DNA of 64,000 bases from Dicaeum eximium (GCA_013396995.1 VWZP01009941.1:2156294-2220293), one strand, 5' to 3'. Positions 25,201-39,734 are shown, numbered from the stretch's first letter. Program-made: numbers and translations. Notes: generated by a model not told the origin, from the letters alone.

Positions 25201-28030
25201 TATTAACTGATTGGTTTGAAAATTGCAAGTTCTCAGAAATATGGCATGACTCCTCAGCTGTTACCAATGTAAGCTGTCAAAAAAAATCTGATTTTTTTTT
25301 GCTGCCCATGTAAATTAGAGGTGCAGGACCGAGACCCAGCATAGAATGGCTGACATGGAAAGTATCTGAAAGGTCAAGCAGCACTTTAGTTATCCAGATG
25401 ACTGGGATACAGATGTCTTCTCTCTCCCTTAAGCCCACTACAAGACAAAGTGCAAAAGAAGAGATGGGAAAACGCAGCACAAAATAGTGACAATACACTG
25501 AAACACCTGCCCTTTTTTGTTTAATGTTAAATGTCTTTAATATGAAACTTTTTAATATGTTGTTTTTCCCCAACCCACCACTGAATCACAACTTGTTTTA
25601 AATTTTGAAAGAATCAAGAAGCTTAGTACTTCTGTATGAGCTCTATAACTCTGGACATCAATCTTCCCCATCTACAGGAGTGTTTTGTGTAAATTAAGTT
25701 ACCAAGGATGTGTCCACAGTAGGTGGCAATCAAGAATGTACATAAAAAGTCCAAGATTTCCTCAGATTAATACAGTCTACTGCAATGCATCTGGGAATGG
25801 TCTACTGCCTGCCAGTCTGTCCTGCTTATTTTTCCTGCCTCTGAATAAGCTTCACACACTTCCCAAAAGCATGGCCATAATACACTGTCCTAGGGAGTCC
25901 CTTTATTCTGTGGGAAGACTGGGAAAGCACTGATGTGCTTCCACTGAAGCATCTCATCAGTCTGGGACAGATGGTCCATTGCAGAGGGCAGGGAGGCCTG
26001 ATATCCCCAGGCATAGGTGCCTTGGGCCAAAACACTGTGCAAAGCTGTATCTCCTTTTCACAATCAGCAAATACGTATTTCACTGCTACCAAACGGATGC
26101 ATCACTGAAATTACCTCAGACTGGCATCTATCATGTCATTTTTCACAGCTACTAGTCACACTTGCTACTGCATTTTCCATTCTCTAAAATTTCATCAGTT
26201 GGAGGAAGTTAAAATTCAAGTACTATATTCAGATTTCACAGTTTTGTGAACAGGCAAATTATTTTGTCGAACTTGAAAACCATGATGAAACTGTATAGCA
26301 GAATTTTTTTCCCCAGCAAACTCTTTCTTATTAGGCCAGTGGTAAAACCAATTGGGCTAAAGAGGTTCTTGTTTAAATCAACAAATGCATTTTACTAAAA
26401 ATGGCAAATCATACACCAAAGTAATGGTACATGATATCTCATCAGGATTCCAAATATTTTTAGCTAAGGTGAAACATTACTACACACAATATGACAAATT
26501 CTTATGGGCACATTTTCCAAACACACATACATGCAGAGCATACAACTGTTCAAAGCAGTTCTAATGAGAAACAAGCAGTAATATAATATGTTCAACGTGG
26601 TCTGAATTTTTTTGCCATGTCCACACTACAAACCCCACGTATTTTCATGAAGGTGAGTAGGAATACTCACTGAGGTTTCACTTACCGTAAAATAACTGTA
26701 GGCAATCTTAATGTGAAAAATACCCAAACATCATTTCTGCATGTGCAGAGAATTTTTTTAGATACCATCCAAACACACTCTGCAGAAATGCTCACTTTGC
26801 ACATATTTGTCTTTGCAGCAGTAATGATCGTAGCTATTGTTTTGTAGTTTTCATGTTTCATACTAACAATATATTCTCTATTTACAGCAGACAATGTCGT
26901 TTTCATTTACAACAAAATCAGAGTTATCTTACTTGAGACTTTTTTCCAACAAGCCCAGTAACTCAAGGGCCTGCCATTATCCTCCTGTTGTAAACAATAT
27001 TTGACTGTTCAGTTGCTGAGCTTCACTTTCATGCCAAAGTAACCAAAAGATTTCTTTGCCTTTTTTTTCCTCCCCCAAAATAACCAACTATGACTTGTCT
27101 TAGTATGTAGTATGACAGGACCCCGATTTAGAAGCAATCCAACCCTGAGCTATTATTCTGACCATCCCCTATGGCTACTTAATCAGAACACTGCTACTTG
27201 TGACTTTGTCAGTAATTTTGCTCATTTATCTTTATTATGATTTGAAGAGTATTCGGAGTGGAAGGTTAGTTTTGTATAACTAATATTGGTGATGAATGGC
27301 AGTGATAATACATTGCATGAAGAACATCTATTAATGTCCAAAATAATATTCTGCTGCCTAAAAATAAATTGCAATGCAAAACATTTTCAGAGCTAATGAA
27401 CAATAATTCAGTCCTACAAAAGAATTGCAACTTTGAGGAGTAAGGACCTTTAAGCCAACACACTCAAGTTAGAGAGATGCTGACTCTGACAGCTACAATA
27501 TTGATTCTACCACTAATTAACTCAAATCTTTAGGCCCTGATAACTTCAAAAGCACTAGTGTAAATCAGCCAAACAAACAGCTATGAACATTGGATAAAAC
27601 ATTTGATTGCTGAACATAAAAGCTCCACTGATTCCATCATCATGCAACATCTTCACTGTGTGCACACTCTGCAGAAACCTATAGGAAAAAGGAATCTTCC
27701 TGGCACAGAAGTGGAACTACTTGGGACCTGTTAACCACTCCCTTAAAGAAAAGTATGGGAAATAAAGCCACAAATGCAGTCTTCCTGAGTTTCCACTTTC
27801 TCTCTGAACTGTACTCACCTCTTCTGTTTTTCTCTTCTCCCATGATTCTTCTCCCCCATGTTCCTCCTCTGTATGCCTGCATCTACAGGATCCCCCAAAA
27901 TATTAACTCCATAATGCAAAAACAGCATCAGCTGTGCTTTGCTTAAACTGTCCTGTAGTTACAACCTTGTTTACCCAATCTGTCAAGAAAAATCCCCCCC
28001 ATTTTCTTTCTCCTTGGAAAAGAAGCCTAC

Positions 28031-28132
28031 CTTTTCCAGGATTTCCTTAATCAAGACTGAGAATGCGTGCTCAATGTTCATGTTCTCTTTAGCACTGGTC
28101 TCAAAAAATGGCATTCCATATTCCCAAGCAAG
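28031..28132 (-). CDS. Rab-like GTPase, exon 5 (G5 box)
   Basis: 102 bases, phase 0 on both sides, with acceptor TTTTTCAG and donor GTAGGC. It encodes 34 residues from LAWEYGMPFF through the G5 motif ETSAK to IKEILEK. Known: ETSAK contacts the guanine base in Rab proteins, and the wording FFETSAK..NMN/NIN is typical of the Rab8/10/13 group. The helix alpha-5 sequence that follows stops at the exon end. The downstream exon with the hypervariable tail and prenylated cysteines was not found. If intron 5 were retained, the frame would run only 16 more codons to a stop and carry no cysteine. Confidence 0.88.
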
Positions 28133-31100
28133 CTGAAAAACACATGTAGGAAATGGGATGAACATTCTTCAGGAATGCAAGCAGTAGCAAGCAAAATGAA
28201 GGTGTCCTGACTGCTGACATACTATAAAAACACTAATTAAGTACATGACTGCTCAGTAAAGTACTCTATATTCAGTCTCAGTTTATGAATTTCAGGTACC
28301 TCTCAAAACATTCTTCTTAAATTTTTGTGTTTTCAAAACAGCTTTTTTTAACCAATCTTTACTTGTAAATAACAAGAATAAACTTCATTGGGTCTGTTCT
28401 CAGTGTTTTGATTTATTTGGAAAATGAACTATCTTCTAAGCAATTATTTAGAGGAAACTAATGGAGTGCCTGCAGATAAAAATATGACAAAAACTGTTGA
28501 AAAAAAAAGTGGCACGATGAAATATAAAAAAGAGATGTTCCTTTTTGCTAGACAGAGAGAAGCACAGAGATAACAGGCAAGCAAAGAAAACATATGCATG
28601 CAAAAAGATATTACGTTAAAAGGCAAGGAGAGAAAATACTTAGATGGGCAGTATAGACTTTACATTGGTTGGTTTGCTTTAATTTACTCCTATTGTCTCT
28701 TATTGTACTCTTATTACCAACACAATACATATACAATAATCAGACTTCAAAGTTTTAGTGAAAATATAATAAAAATTACACTAAAGGTAAAAAAAAAGAA
28801 AGCAAAATAGTTTCCTTTCCAAAATGCTACAAGAAAATGTAATTTTGAAAATAAAGGTGAGATCTAACTGATTCTAACTGATTCATTAGACCACTTCATA
28901 ACTTCATAAGGGATTCTGAAATTTAGTGGACTGCTGTGAACTGTTTTCAGCTCAAAAAGCAGCTGCGGCAACTTGTTACAGAAAGTTAAGATCATTAAAC
29001 TATTGCCAGTACAAAGCAATAATGCATAAGGGTTCATAAAGAGAAATACAAGCAATAAAAGAATACTGGGCTAAAAAAGTAGAGAGAACGGGTTTGCTGA
29101 TGATAAAGTACACAGAAACTACTATTAAATAGCCCCCTTCCTTCCTTGTATCATGTAACATAGGAACATGGAACATGGGTTCCTAAAAGTTACCTATGCA
29201 CAAACTTTGATGAACACAAACCAACCCTTTTAATCGTGGAATCTCAGAAATAATTTTGAAAGATAACCCCACTTGAAATGAGGCTACTGCCCATGCAATA
29301 TTGGGTCAGTTGTGGCTTTGCCTACAGAAGTCTTGAAATCCACCAATGATGGAGATTCTGTAGCCTTTATGGGACCCTCTTCCATGGATACTTCAACCTT
29401 CTAGTGCAACTGGCTGTCCTCAACTCCAACCTGAACCTCCCAAGCCAGGACTTGTGTCTGCTACCTGTTTATTGTCTGTCTCTACTGAGAAGAGTCTATT
29501 TCTGTCATTCCTTTAGTGCCACATCAGTTGCTGTAGACCTGTAACTACTCCTTAGCCTGCACTTTACCCAGCTCCCTCTCCTCATGGAATACCAGCGCTA
29601 GACCCCAATCACCTTTATACCGCTCTGTTGGACCAGCTGCTGTTTCCCAACACCCTTCTTGAAATGGGAGAGCCAAAGCTGGACACAGTATTCCATGTGG
29701 CCTTGACAGCTCTAAGTAATGGGGTAATAATCTCCACAGATCTACCATCCATTATGCTTCTGAAGTAGCCCAGCACCTTTAAAGGCATGAGGGAGCACTG
29801 CTGACTTATATTCAAGCTGGTGTTCACTGTAACTCATCAGTCTTTCATAGCAGGGCAGTGACTCATGTCTTGGATTATTCCATCCAAGGTGCAAATCTTT
29901 GCACTTCATGAACTTCACGATGTTTCTGCTGGCCCAGTTCCCAAGTTTATCAAGAATTGGTGTTTTTCCATTTGATGTGCCAGTCACACCCCTTAATCTC
30001 ATGTCACATGCAAATCTCCTTCTATCATCAGCCAAATCACCAATGAAGATGCCAAACAATGTGACTGTGGCAAGGCTGACTGCCTATAGTTCCTTGAACC
30101 TTCTTCCTTGCCTTTTTTAAAAGACACATCATGGCATCTTTCTAGTCAAAAGGTATCTCTCCCAATCACCATGATTTTTCAGAGCTGACTGACAGTGGCT
30201 CAAATCACAATGGTCAGCTCTTTCAGCACAATTGGGTGAACTTTATCATGTCTATGGGCACATCCAACTTTCCTAAGCAATTTCTAATCCAAAGCTTCCC
30301 CATTGCTGGCTGACCTGCTCCTTCCCAAACCAAGGCAGTACCTGCAGAGGCCTGGGAGCAAGCTCTATTTATGAAGACCAAAGAAAAGAAAAATCAAATC
30401 AAACAAAAAAACCTTTAGTACTTGAGCCTTCTCTGTATCATGTTACTACATTGCTTACTACATCTATCAATGCACCCCCATTTTCTCTATATGTGCACAA
30501 TACTGAACACAGAAGATTAATGTATGTATTTTACCCTGCATACTGCTAAACTCTATGGAAAGCAAGTCCTCCAAAATTGTAGCTCGGTGGAAAAACCCCC
30601 ACTGGTCCAGTGGTAAAGCAGTTGAAAATATGAACATGGATTTGGCTACTCCCTCTCCGAAAGACAATAGAAAGGTGTATTCAAAGAACTACTTTTTTTT
30701 TCTCTTTGTGAACATCTTGAATAGATCCATAAATAAAATACCTAAATACATTTATAAACCTGTGGGAATTATGCTACTGAGAAATGATACTTCATAATGT
30801 CCTTGATAACAGTTTGGAGAACTTGTGTGAAATAAGCTTGTATCTTACCAACGATAAAATAAGTAATGCTAATACCACTTCCTAGCAAAGTGCTGGTATG
30901 ATTTCTTAGATCTGAATCAGAGAGATATGTCTAAAATATTCCAAAACTGAGTTCTATTACATGTGAAAAATCAGCTTTGAAACTATAAATCAGCTTCAGC
31001 TATGAAGACAGCAAAAGCAAAAAAAGGAAAAATATTTTACTTGGCTTTTTCTGTTGGAAAGATTTGATAGGAGAAAACCAGCCAGATTCTACCAAGTCAT

Positions 31101-32845
31101 ACAACCTTCAACATTTTTATCTTTCCATGAAAAAGATAATGATTGTGGGGGGTGAACAGAGGAGCTCAAAAACGTTGAGTTAAAACTTCAAAGTGAATAA
31201 GAAGCAATTAATACAAGAAAATTATACTTCATAGTGTTAAAATTAAAGATCTTAATTTCAGAGTGATCACAATTACATAAGTTTGTACGAAATTAATTAT
31301 TACATGATTTTGCACAAAAAGAAACAATAAAAAAATTCTCAGTATTAAATGAGTGAAGTGAAATTATATACAACAACTACTCAGTTGTAGCAGATTTTTT
31401 CAGAAATGCCAATATAGATTATGAGATTCCCAGGGAATCTAGAGTTTTTCTGTGCAAGAGACTGAACAGAAAAACATTTAAAGCTCATACTATCAGAGTA
31501 ATATGAAATACGTAACTAAAAATTATTATTTGTCAAAGTTAGAATCAAACTGTTTTCCCCCCTTAATTAGGGTATTTTTTCCTCTAGAGTAAGAGGATAA
31601 TTGCTGTTTCTCTCTCTCTGCTAACGGACTCTTTCTCCGCAAATTCAGTCAGATCCTTTAGCACTTGTATATCATATTAAAAGAAAAAACAGGGTAACAG
31701 AAGAGTTGCCTTGCCTCAAAACACAGGGGAAATATAGAAAGCAGACTCACTGGGGAGGAGGTAATGATTTGTTTCTGAAAAAAAATACTACATTAAGAGG
31801 AATTTTGGTTGCATGGTTAAGAACCCAGAAGTCAGAAAATGTCATGGTTAATACCCTAAGCAAAACCCTACTACTGCCCTCTGGTGCACATGCATCCACT
31901 GACTCTCTAGGTTTTTGTGTGAGACAACATGTATTTTTCAGTAACCTTATCCCTTGTACACAGATACAGTACATTAACACTGAAAGCATCTTGCATGTGA
32001 ACTATGAACTCTCAGGAGTGTAATGTTGTCCAAAAGGCGATGTTATTTTTTTAAAGTTTCCTAATCTGGGATTATATAATTGGCAAGAAGCTATCAGTGT
32101 GTTTTTCTTTAAACATGAGACATCCTGCTTGAGTCACCATGCCTGAAAGCACAACAGGAAGGCTAATTCCAAGTTCCAGAGAACAGATGCATACAGTTTG
32201 CCATAGCGAAATTTATTGTTATATAGGACATGGTCTCCTGAAATACTTAATTATTATTCCAATTTCTTCTGTCATAGCATGGCTTCTGAATTTCCTCAGT
32301 GGCTCTCAATGAGACACATTTGCCATTCCCTTTAGAACAGCACTCCCCACTCAGTAAGTTCTTCCCCCACCTATGAGCAGCAGCTAGAAACTCTACTGTA
32401 GTCTCAACTACACGTCACAAACACAGTTTTGGAGAGCTGGATGTTCAGTCTTATTTAAGGCTATTCAGAGACAATGCAGATCACTTTGCATGGGCTGCCA
32501 CAATAGCTCTTTATAGTCAGACTGTAGCAAAAATATCAAAATGTATTACATTTTAATATTCCACATTACAACAGTACTCTGAAAATGCAGTTTATATAAG
32601 ATTTCTGTTGTAGCACCTAAAACTTTTAAAGTACATTTTAACCTTAAAAAGAAAAATCAGTATTCCAAAGAGATCAGCAAGGAATTACTTAATGTATTTC
32701 CAGCACTCCAGAACTCCACAACTGTTCTTCTAGAGCAAGTCCAAGCAGCATTTTTGGAATTCATGAGCTTTTTACCATTTTCAGTTGAACAGCTCAGTCA
32801 CATACTAAGAAACTCAGGAGGACCCAAAGAAAGTACCAAAGATAC
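28133..32845 (-). other. Rab-like gene intron 4
   Basis: Intron between exons 4 and 5. It is AT-rich and contains a diverged antisense CR1 fragment at about 29235-30365. No other coding or RNA feature is visible. Confidence 0.75.
29235..30365 (-). mobile_element. Long, diverged CR1 fragment, antisense
   Basis: Starts with GGAATCTCAGAAATA, a reversed CR1 3' end. It continues through blocks such as CTGTCCTCAACTCCAACCTG and CAAAGCTGGACACAGTATTC, a CAGTGACTCATG region, and a far end with CTTCCCAAACCAAGGCAGTA. At over 1.1 kb it is the longest antisense copy here, but it is old and frame-broken. Confidence 0.75.
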
Positions 32846-32935
32846 CTTTTCTCCTTTCTGTTTTGGAACTACCCGTTCTGACTCCTTATCACACTTGTTG
32901 CCCAACAGTATTACGTCCACTTCATCACCTGCTTT
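32846..32935 (-). CDS. Rab-like GTPase, exon 4 (G4 box)
   Basis: 90 bases, phase 0 on both sides, with acceptor CTCTTTTAG and donor GTATCT. The 30 residues run from KAGDEVDVILLGNKCDKE to VVPKQKGEK. GNKCD is the G4 motif that gives guanine specificity. VVPKxKGE closely resembles Rab10. The exon boundaries fall at conventional Rab positions, just before the G4 strand and before the G5 exon. Confidence 0.9.
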
Positions 32936-35900
32936 CTAAAAGAGAACCAGCATTAATAAGTGTCAAGTAAGAAAAAAAGCAAACAACAAAAAGCCCTTCA
33001 CCTTCAGCTCACACTAACCTTCAACACTGCATTTCCTTGCAAGTAAAGGCTAAATTCTCTCATGACCTTCATATGTGCAAATATTTTCCACCAGTTACTG
33101 GGATTTGGAGGAAAACAGCAAGAATGCAAAGAGCAGAAAAAAGCTACTTAGAAGTGCCACGTATAATTTCCAACACCTTTCGTAAGATATAAAGTATATG
33201 GTGCATGGGCACCATCTTCTGATGAATGCTCCAGCTTGAGGCTTTAAAGTGACTGGAAATGCCCTGAATTCACAGACACTGCCCTCCTAAAAGTAATAGA
33301 TTCATGGATTGGCATATGACTCTGGTCTATATCCAGCACTCACAAGTAAAAGGGAAGGAATTTGCTGCACCTGAAAGAACACCTCTCTGTGCTTCACTTT
33401 TGCACACAGACAGTAAAATTACTTTCAAAGTGTTCAAACTCAATATAAAAGTCTGATTATTCCAAGACACTAGGAAGAAGGCAATAGATTTTAATGAAGT
33501 AAAATTTAAAAACCTCATTGATTTCAAAAGGAAGAAAAATCTACCTTTTTGACCTTGTCTCCTTCTCTGTTCCTCTAATCCACTCACATGATGACTGTAA
33601 AATGCACTGGGTTTTTAACATCAGTGTTATTTTAAGATAAGTCATTGTAACTATACATTACTAGAATAATGACAAGGAAAGGGAATAGTTCTGCAACAGC
33701 ATGTGGAATTTAAAACTGACATTCGCTGTGAAAATCATAATATTTAAAACCACTTTTGGTGCTTAAATGAAGGACACTGAGGGTCTCAATCTACAAACAA
33801 TTCAAGCTACTGTAGTCTGATGCCATTTATTTTATTCTGGAGGTTCCCACAGCTTCCCTGATGACTCAAAAAGCCTGGTCTCAGGATGCAGATTTCTCTA
33901 CATGGACTTTGAAGAAATCTCTGATCTCTGTCAAATCCTTAACTTTTGTAACTTTGCCGTAAGACAAAATCCATCACAACCATACAGAGAAAAACCTCTA
34001 TTCATTAAACGACGAGAGAACACTATTTTTAGTCTATTTCTACTTTTACAACTGTTTGAAGACTTCATCAGTAGGCACAATTTAGTATTAAGGAACACTA
34101 CTTTTTTTTTTTAAATCCATTCTCCTCTTAGAGTCATCAAGACTTATTTCATACCCACATTTTTTAAAAATGAAGTAAACTTCATAAGAGTATGAAGTAC
34201 AGGCCTAAAGTAATGAATTATTCTAACCTGGATTAATAGACCAAAACATTGGCTGTTTCAGAATGCATTGAAGCTTCACTCACTAAGATCAGTGGCTGTC
34301 CTACACAAAATCCCATACATCAGTCCCAAAATAGCGTAAATGGACAATTAAATCTCATTATATAATCAACCTTTAATTTGGAAGAATACTGAAGGTTGAT
34401 GAAGGTTTTACGAGTGACATTTGACTTCACTGTGATGTTAAAGTTTATTCGGAAATACTTGCGTACTGCATGCACAAACCCACTGAATTAATTCTGTAAC
34501 TTAATTTTGGCATAAACAGCACAAATTTTTGCAGTAGGCATGCTCTTTCTAAACAGCTTCAAACAATAACAAAATTTAAACGAGGTTTGAGGTACCAGGC
34601 CTTTCAGCAAGTATTTATTAGTACTATCAATCACGAAGTATTTACTTCTGCAAATAACTACTATTTCTACATCAATATAATGTATTCATGTATTTTCACT
34701 TTGTCTGGATCCTCCACCAAAGCACTTATAGTTCTTCTTTTTTAAAGACGGTATCTTGCAGTTTCATGCATGTAGAAAACAGAAGATTGTTAGTCAAAAT
34801 TATGTCCATTTTAAATTCTGAAAACTGATTATGCATGATGTCTTAAAAAATTAAGTCAATATGACTAGGTAGAAGTTTGACCATGTGCTCAGCTGGCATA
34901 AAAGCTGCATGGGTACACTGACTTGAACTGGCCAAAAATATGGCTTTTCAGTGCTTCCAAAAGCTTGCTGTATATTTTAATACTCTGTTATATAGCTCAG
35001 GAATAAGCTTTCCAAATGCAAAATCTATAGCTAAAAAATGAAGGTTATTTTACAGTTGTTAAAATCCTATTATGCAAGTCAGCACTGAGTAAGCTCATAG
35101 ACTCAGGAAACATTTCCCCCCATATTATGGAGAAATACTATTAAAAATCATCAATTTCATCAAGGCAAAAATAATTTTTTTCCAGATAAAGTTTTGTTCT
35201 GATATCTCAAAAATGCCAATTTTTGGTTCACTCTCTCAGTTTTTCTTTGGGTTTTAACATTTCAAAGTTCACATTTTCCTGAAGGTTAAAATAAATATAA
35301 TCTGAACCTGAAAAATACCTATACTATTTTATTTTGAAAAGGAAAACATCATCATTGTATTTCTCTGAAAAAAAATGGAGCCAAGAGATTTACTGAGACT
35401 GACCACGTTTTCTCAAGTGTTTGGCACAGCTTGGAGCCACCAGGTTTTGGCAGAAGGGCTTCTCTTCCACTGGGTTCCCAAGCAGCTGGATCTGGCAGCA
35501 GCAGAAGCCAGGCTGCTCTGAGCAGTGGCCACGGGAGGGAGCAGCAGCAGAGCCTCAAACTCAGCAGTGCCACATCCCGGACTTGGAACACTGGACACTC
35601 ACATCACAGCACCACAACCTCTGCAGCACACCACTGATAGGGGCTGCCCACTCGTGCCCTTCACCCCACTGCTTAGTGTCCACCCAGCCAGGGAAATACA
35701 CAACCTGACTATGAAGCTATTAACAGAAATCAAAAAGGCAAAAGCAAAAATATCATCCCTTTTGTATGCAATTTGTTTGGGGATTTGGGTGGGCTTTTTT
35801 CAAATGTTAGGTCTTTTTGTTTTCTACAGCTTTTATTTTCCAGAAGTGCTGTGAATTTATGTGAGTATGAAAAGTAGCAGACACCTTTTCTATAAGAAAA

Positions 35901-37229
35901 TGACATCATATCTGTACTTACAGACTATTGGAAGAAGCTATCCCTTCACTTCTTAAATGGTGAATACAGACCTAGCAAGAATGCTCCCAGCCTCCCCTGC
36001 AGCAAACTCCCCATGATGATTATGAGCTCACGCAGACTCATCGTATAAAGCTATCTAGCCAGGGAGACATCTTCCAGAACACCACCTTGTCCCTTCACCA
36101 CACCTCCAGGGTGTAGTTGTGAAGAGCTGTGTGATATTGATACTCATTAATTACAGTTTGAAAATGCAACAGCAGTTTGTTTGTAGGTCCAGACAGTGAA
36201 ACTGAGAACCCATACCTGATAAATACACTATGAGAATTCTTAAATAGTCTATTTGAGGAAGAAATGTAGCATAAATATAGTTTTTCTCATTTGAAGAAGA
36301 TATACATGGTTAAACATCAAGATGAAGGCAGAGCTTCCAAGACTGGAAGCTTCTTCTTCTTCTTACTCATTAGACAATGATACTAGAAACCTATCCTTTG
36401 TAATACTGAAGAACAGCTTGTTAGAAATAGATTGTCCTCAGAGTCTCTTTGAAAGCACCATATGGGGAGTGTTCATATTAAGATTGCCAAACATTTCTTT
36501 CTCCACATATTTTTCTAAGTGCCACTTTATGACCTCAGTTACAAATGCCTGGTTTCCAGGAATTCAGTGGAAATCAACGAATGATAAAATTTATTTGTCT
36601 ACTAGCAAATTTAGAATGCAGTAGGTATAAACCAATTTATCCCAAAGCCAACCTAGGATTACAGAGAAACCAATTTAGTAAAATGACAAGAACAAGAATT
36701 TTAAGTTCTAACCAGAGCCATAACGACAAACCTATCTATGAACTGGGACAATTCAATCTTTTGACATCAAGCTTTCCCATCTGAGGAAGAAAAACTCAGA
36801 AGAGCTTCAAGTCAAACTAATTTACATTTGCAAAGCAGTTTGCTGTGCTGCTTTTATTTAAGTATGATGCAGAAACACTGAAAGACAGCCTAGTCTCCAA
36901 AATGCACCAGAGGAACCAAACTGAAAAAGGGCACTATGAAGAAATGACAGCAATTCAGCAATTCATACAGTTCATATCCTGGCTGAGGGGTCACTTCTTC
37001 AGGTAGGACAAATAGAAAGTTAATGTATTAAAAAACACTAAACTACTGTCACCAAGACTTGCACAAGGAAGGAAAATTATCTTCATGCAGAAAATTCTGT
37101 GATGGCAGACAATTTCCATCACAGAGATAATTGTTAGGAGCTGGTATTGCCACCTTCAAGGCCACACCAGGAGACTAGCACAATTAAAACCAGTTCAAGG
37201 TATTTAGGAGTAAATTAGGACCTACCATC

Positions 37230-37605
37230 TATGTCAACATTTTTTGGAGACCCAGATGCCATGTGTGAAAAATGGAGTAATTTACGTTGGCAAGGACTTT
37301 AAGAAGTCAGCTGGTCTAGTCCCTCACTCAAAGATGGGCCAACTTCAAAATCAGATCAGGTTGCTCAAGGCCCTGTTGAATGGAGTTTTCAGTGTCTTCT
37401 TTAAGTCATCCTCTCTGGGCACCTATTTGAGCATTTGAACCACTCTGTTATGAGGAACCTTTTGCCACTGTTAGTTGGAATCTTGTTCAAGCATCCTAGA
37501 AAAAACTGTTTTCTGCAAAATAATTTGGTACACAGCTGCTGGTATTTATTTAATTTTCAAAGGCCAAACAGCATCAGCCTTTCAGAACAGGTGCATACAG
37601 TAGCT
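37230..37605 (-). mobile_element. Old CR1 remnant, antisense
   Basis: The order of motifs follows an antisense CR1: a CTGGTCTAGTCCCTCACTCA region, a TCAGATCAGGTTGCTCAAGG block, then CTCTCTGGGCACCTATTTGA and a later AGGCCAAACAGCATCAGCCT. Divergence is high. Confidence 0.6.
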
Positions 37606-39032
37606 AAAAGCCACATCAGCAGAAGGAACACTTTAATAAATTGGACATAACCTGCAATCCTATAAATAAAGGATGGTTTCAGGTTCTAAAGTTATCTTCC
37701 TGCAATTATCATTCTCCTAATGAATACATTACAAATCCAGTATCCCTATACCGGACTTGCCAAGAATGTCCTAAAATAATAATCTGTGAGTGAGTATATT
37801 TTTCTAGTAAGCTTTTAAGAAGTACAGCTATATTATTCAGTTTCCTCTAGTTCTAAATTCAAATTTTACAGCAATACAGATATGGAAGCATATTTGTGTC
37901 TTGTACTTCCTTGGATAATTATTCATTTTTAATAGTGAAGCTGCTGTATTCCACACTTAACCTAACCGAAATATAATGAGAACATTAATGGTAATCTGAT
38001 TGTAATTGCACTGACTGGCCAGTTTTTATAAAATCAATGGGAGTTTTTAAGAATGCTAAATTGCTTGGATTGTTATTTTCAACTGTTGCAAAAATGGCTT
38101 AGTGCACTGAACAGATTTTTAAAAAACTTTCTGGTTAAAATCTTTATGTGCAAAGAACCAAAAAATGAGAGCATAATGTAATAACTGAATTGCCTCAAAA
38201 ATTCCTGTATGACTGGTTCAGGTGCAAGCTTTACACCTATTAGTCTGGTATTTAGTGAAGCCTGTATTCTCTCTGTTTCCCTTTTAAAAACTTATTTCTT
38301 TTTTTCTATCCTTGCATATTTTAAATGGTGCAAAAGTCACTTTCATTCTGGGCATTTGTAGGGAATTAAATACTGGTTTGCATTCACAGACCAAAGCAAA
38401 TGCAAGGAATATCACCAACCTCCAGGAAGTAATTAATTTTCATGAAATGCTCTGTGTTTTAACAGTTATTGCTTAAAAAGATTTCTTTTGCAATGAACAG
38501 CCCCATATATTTTCACCAAGACACTTCAGAAATTGATATCCCACTAGGACTAAATTAAAGTTTTTATTACTATCTAGCTCTATTACAACACTAATTGCTA
38601 GTTTTGAGATTGGTACAATCAATCATGCAATTTACATTCCTAGAAATTGTTTTAGATTGAGTATTTTTCCATTTTTTTAACTTTAAACTAACAAAAGTAC
38701 CTTCAGGAGCTAAGATTAAACAGTCTAAGTATTAATACCTTGAGTTCATTTACACAAAAGCTTTTAAAATGTCACAAACGGAGAGCAGGCTTGTGCAGGT
38801 GTCACTTCCTGATTGACTAGATCAGATCTAAACCTGCATGGTGGCCACAGGAGCTAGTCCCATCCTTCTCTCCACCCTAGCCACACAGCCCTGATACCTT
38901 CTTGCTGTTTATAGCTGTGCATTGTAGCACACTGCATCAATCACCCTGTTGATCTAACTGAAGATGACAGGACAATATGACCTCTTTGGAGCCAGTGTGA
39001 AGCCAGAGCAATGATTTATGTTGAAATACAGA

Positions 39033-39079
39033 GAGATAGATAGATAGACAGACAGATAGATAGACAGATAGATATGGAT
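39033..39079. repeat. (GATA/GACA)n microsatellite
   Basis: Interspersed GATA and GACA units over about 47 bases within intron 3 of the Rab-like gene. Confidence 0.95.
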
Positions 39080-39734
39080 ATATGCAGATAATCCACATTT
39101 TCATTTTCAGGTAACGGTAAACCTGCTATCACACTGTTTGCTGAGCTAAATCTTTGTTAACCATGAAGCTGTACAACCAGTGGCATATCTAGCTGTGACT
39201 TTTGTTTGGCCAGCAGAAGAAAGGCACATGTTTTTCTTAAACTAATAAAACAGATGTGTTGGTTTAAAGTGTACGCAGACAAGCCAGTAAGAATATTGTG
39301 TCATCAAATCTCTTTGCAACACATTAGAGAAGTTAGGCTCTGTTGCCACTAAGACTTTTAAAATGGCTCTAAGGTCAAAAACAATGAGGTACTAGGACAC
39401 CAGAGTAATGTTTTTAAAAATGAGATAATGTGAATGTAATGTTTTCCTAAGGGTATAAGATGTCCATGTATATATTATTGAATATATGATCATGTGTAGT
39501 TCATTAATTCAGCTGTATACTGAAGCTGTGAAGAGAGAAAATAATGCATTTGATGGTTTTATTTCAAGCTCCCTTTCCCAAGATGAAAAGCCCCCTTTCC
39601 CATCCATCCCCATCAAATCACAGGAGTATTTAAAAACCTGCCTGAAACTTCACTTAGTTTTGATCAATGGAGAGCACTACCTTGCTTGTATTCTTAGAGT
39701 AACTTCCACAAGCATTCTAACTACAAACTGCTAT

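Larger units (their letters stand above)
12131..28030. other. Interval between GAREM1 promoter and last visible Rab exon
   Basis: This AT-rich interval runs from the GAREM1 CpG island to the last Rab exon I can identify. It should contain the missing final exon and 3' UTR of the Rab gene, followed by intergenic DNA. I searched the minus strand for a phase-0 acceptor leading to a Cys-containing C-terminus (CC, CXC or CaaX type) and found none convincing. What can be recognised is listed separately: three CR1 fragments, a retrovirus-like element, an ATT microsatellite and one candidate orphan exon. Confidence 0.6.

Noticed and set aside
26395..26420. Minus-strand peptide end reading KCIC before a stop, as a Rab tail
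   Set aside because: A CXC end is the right type, but the only acceptors upstream are out of phase with exon 5 or give frames with early stops.
27660..27735. Candidate last Rab exon on the minus strand ending in CRVCTQ
   Set aside because: It has a weak acceptor without a good pyrimidine tract, and the cysteines are not in a CC, CXC or CaaX position.
39033..39079. GATA/GACA and other short repeats considered as CRISPR-like arrays
   Set aside because: They are simple microsatellites without unique spacers, in a vertebrate genome.
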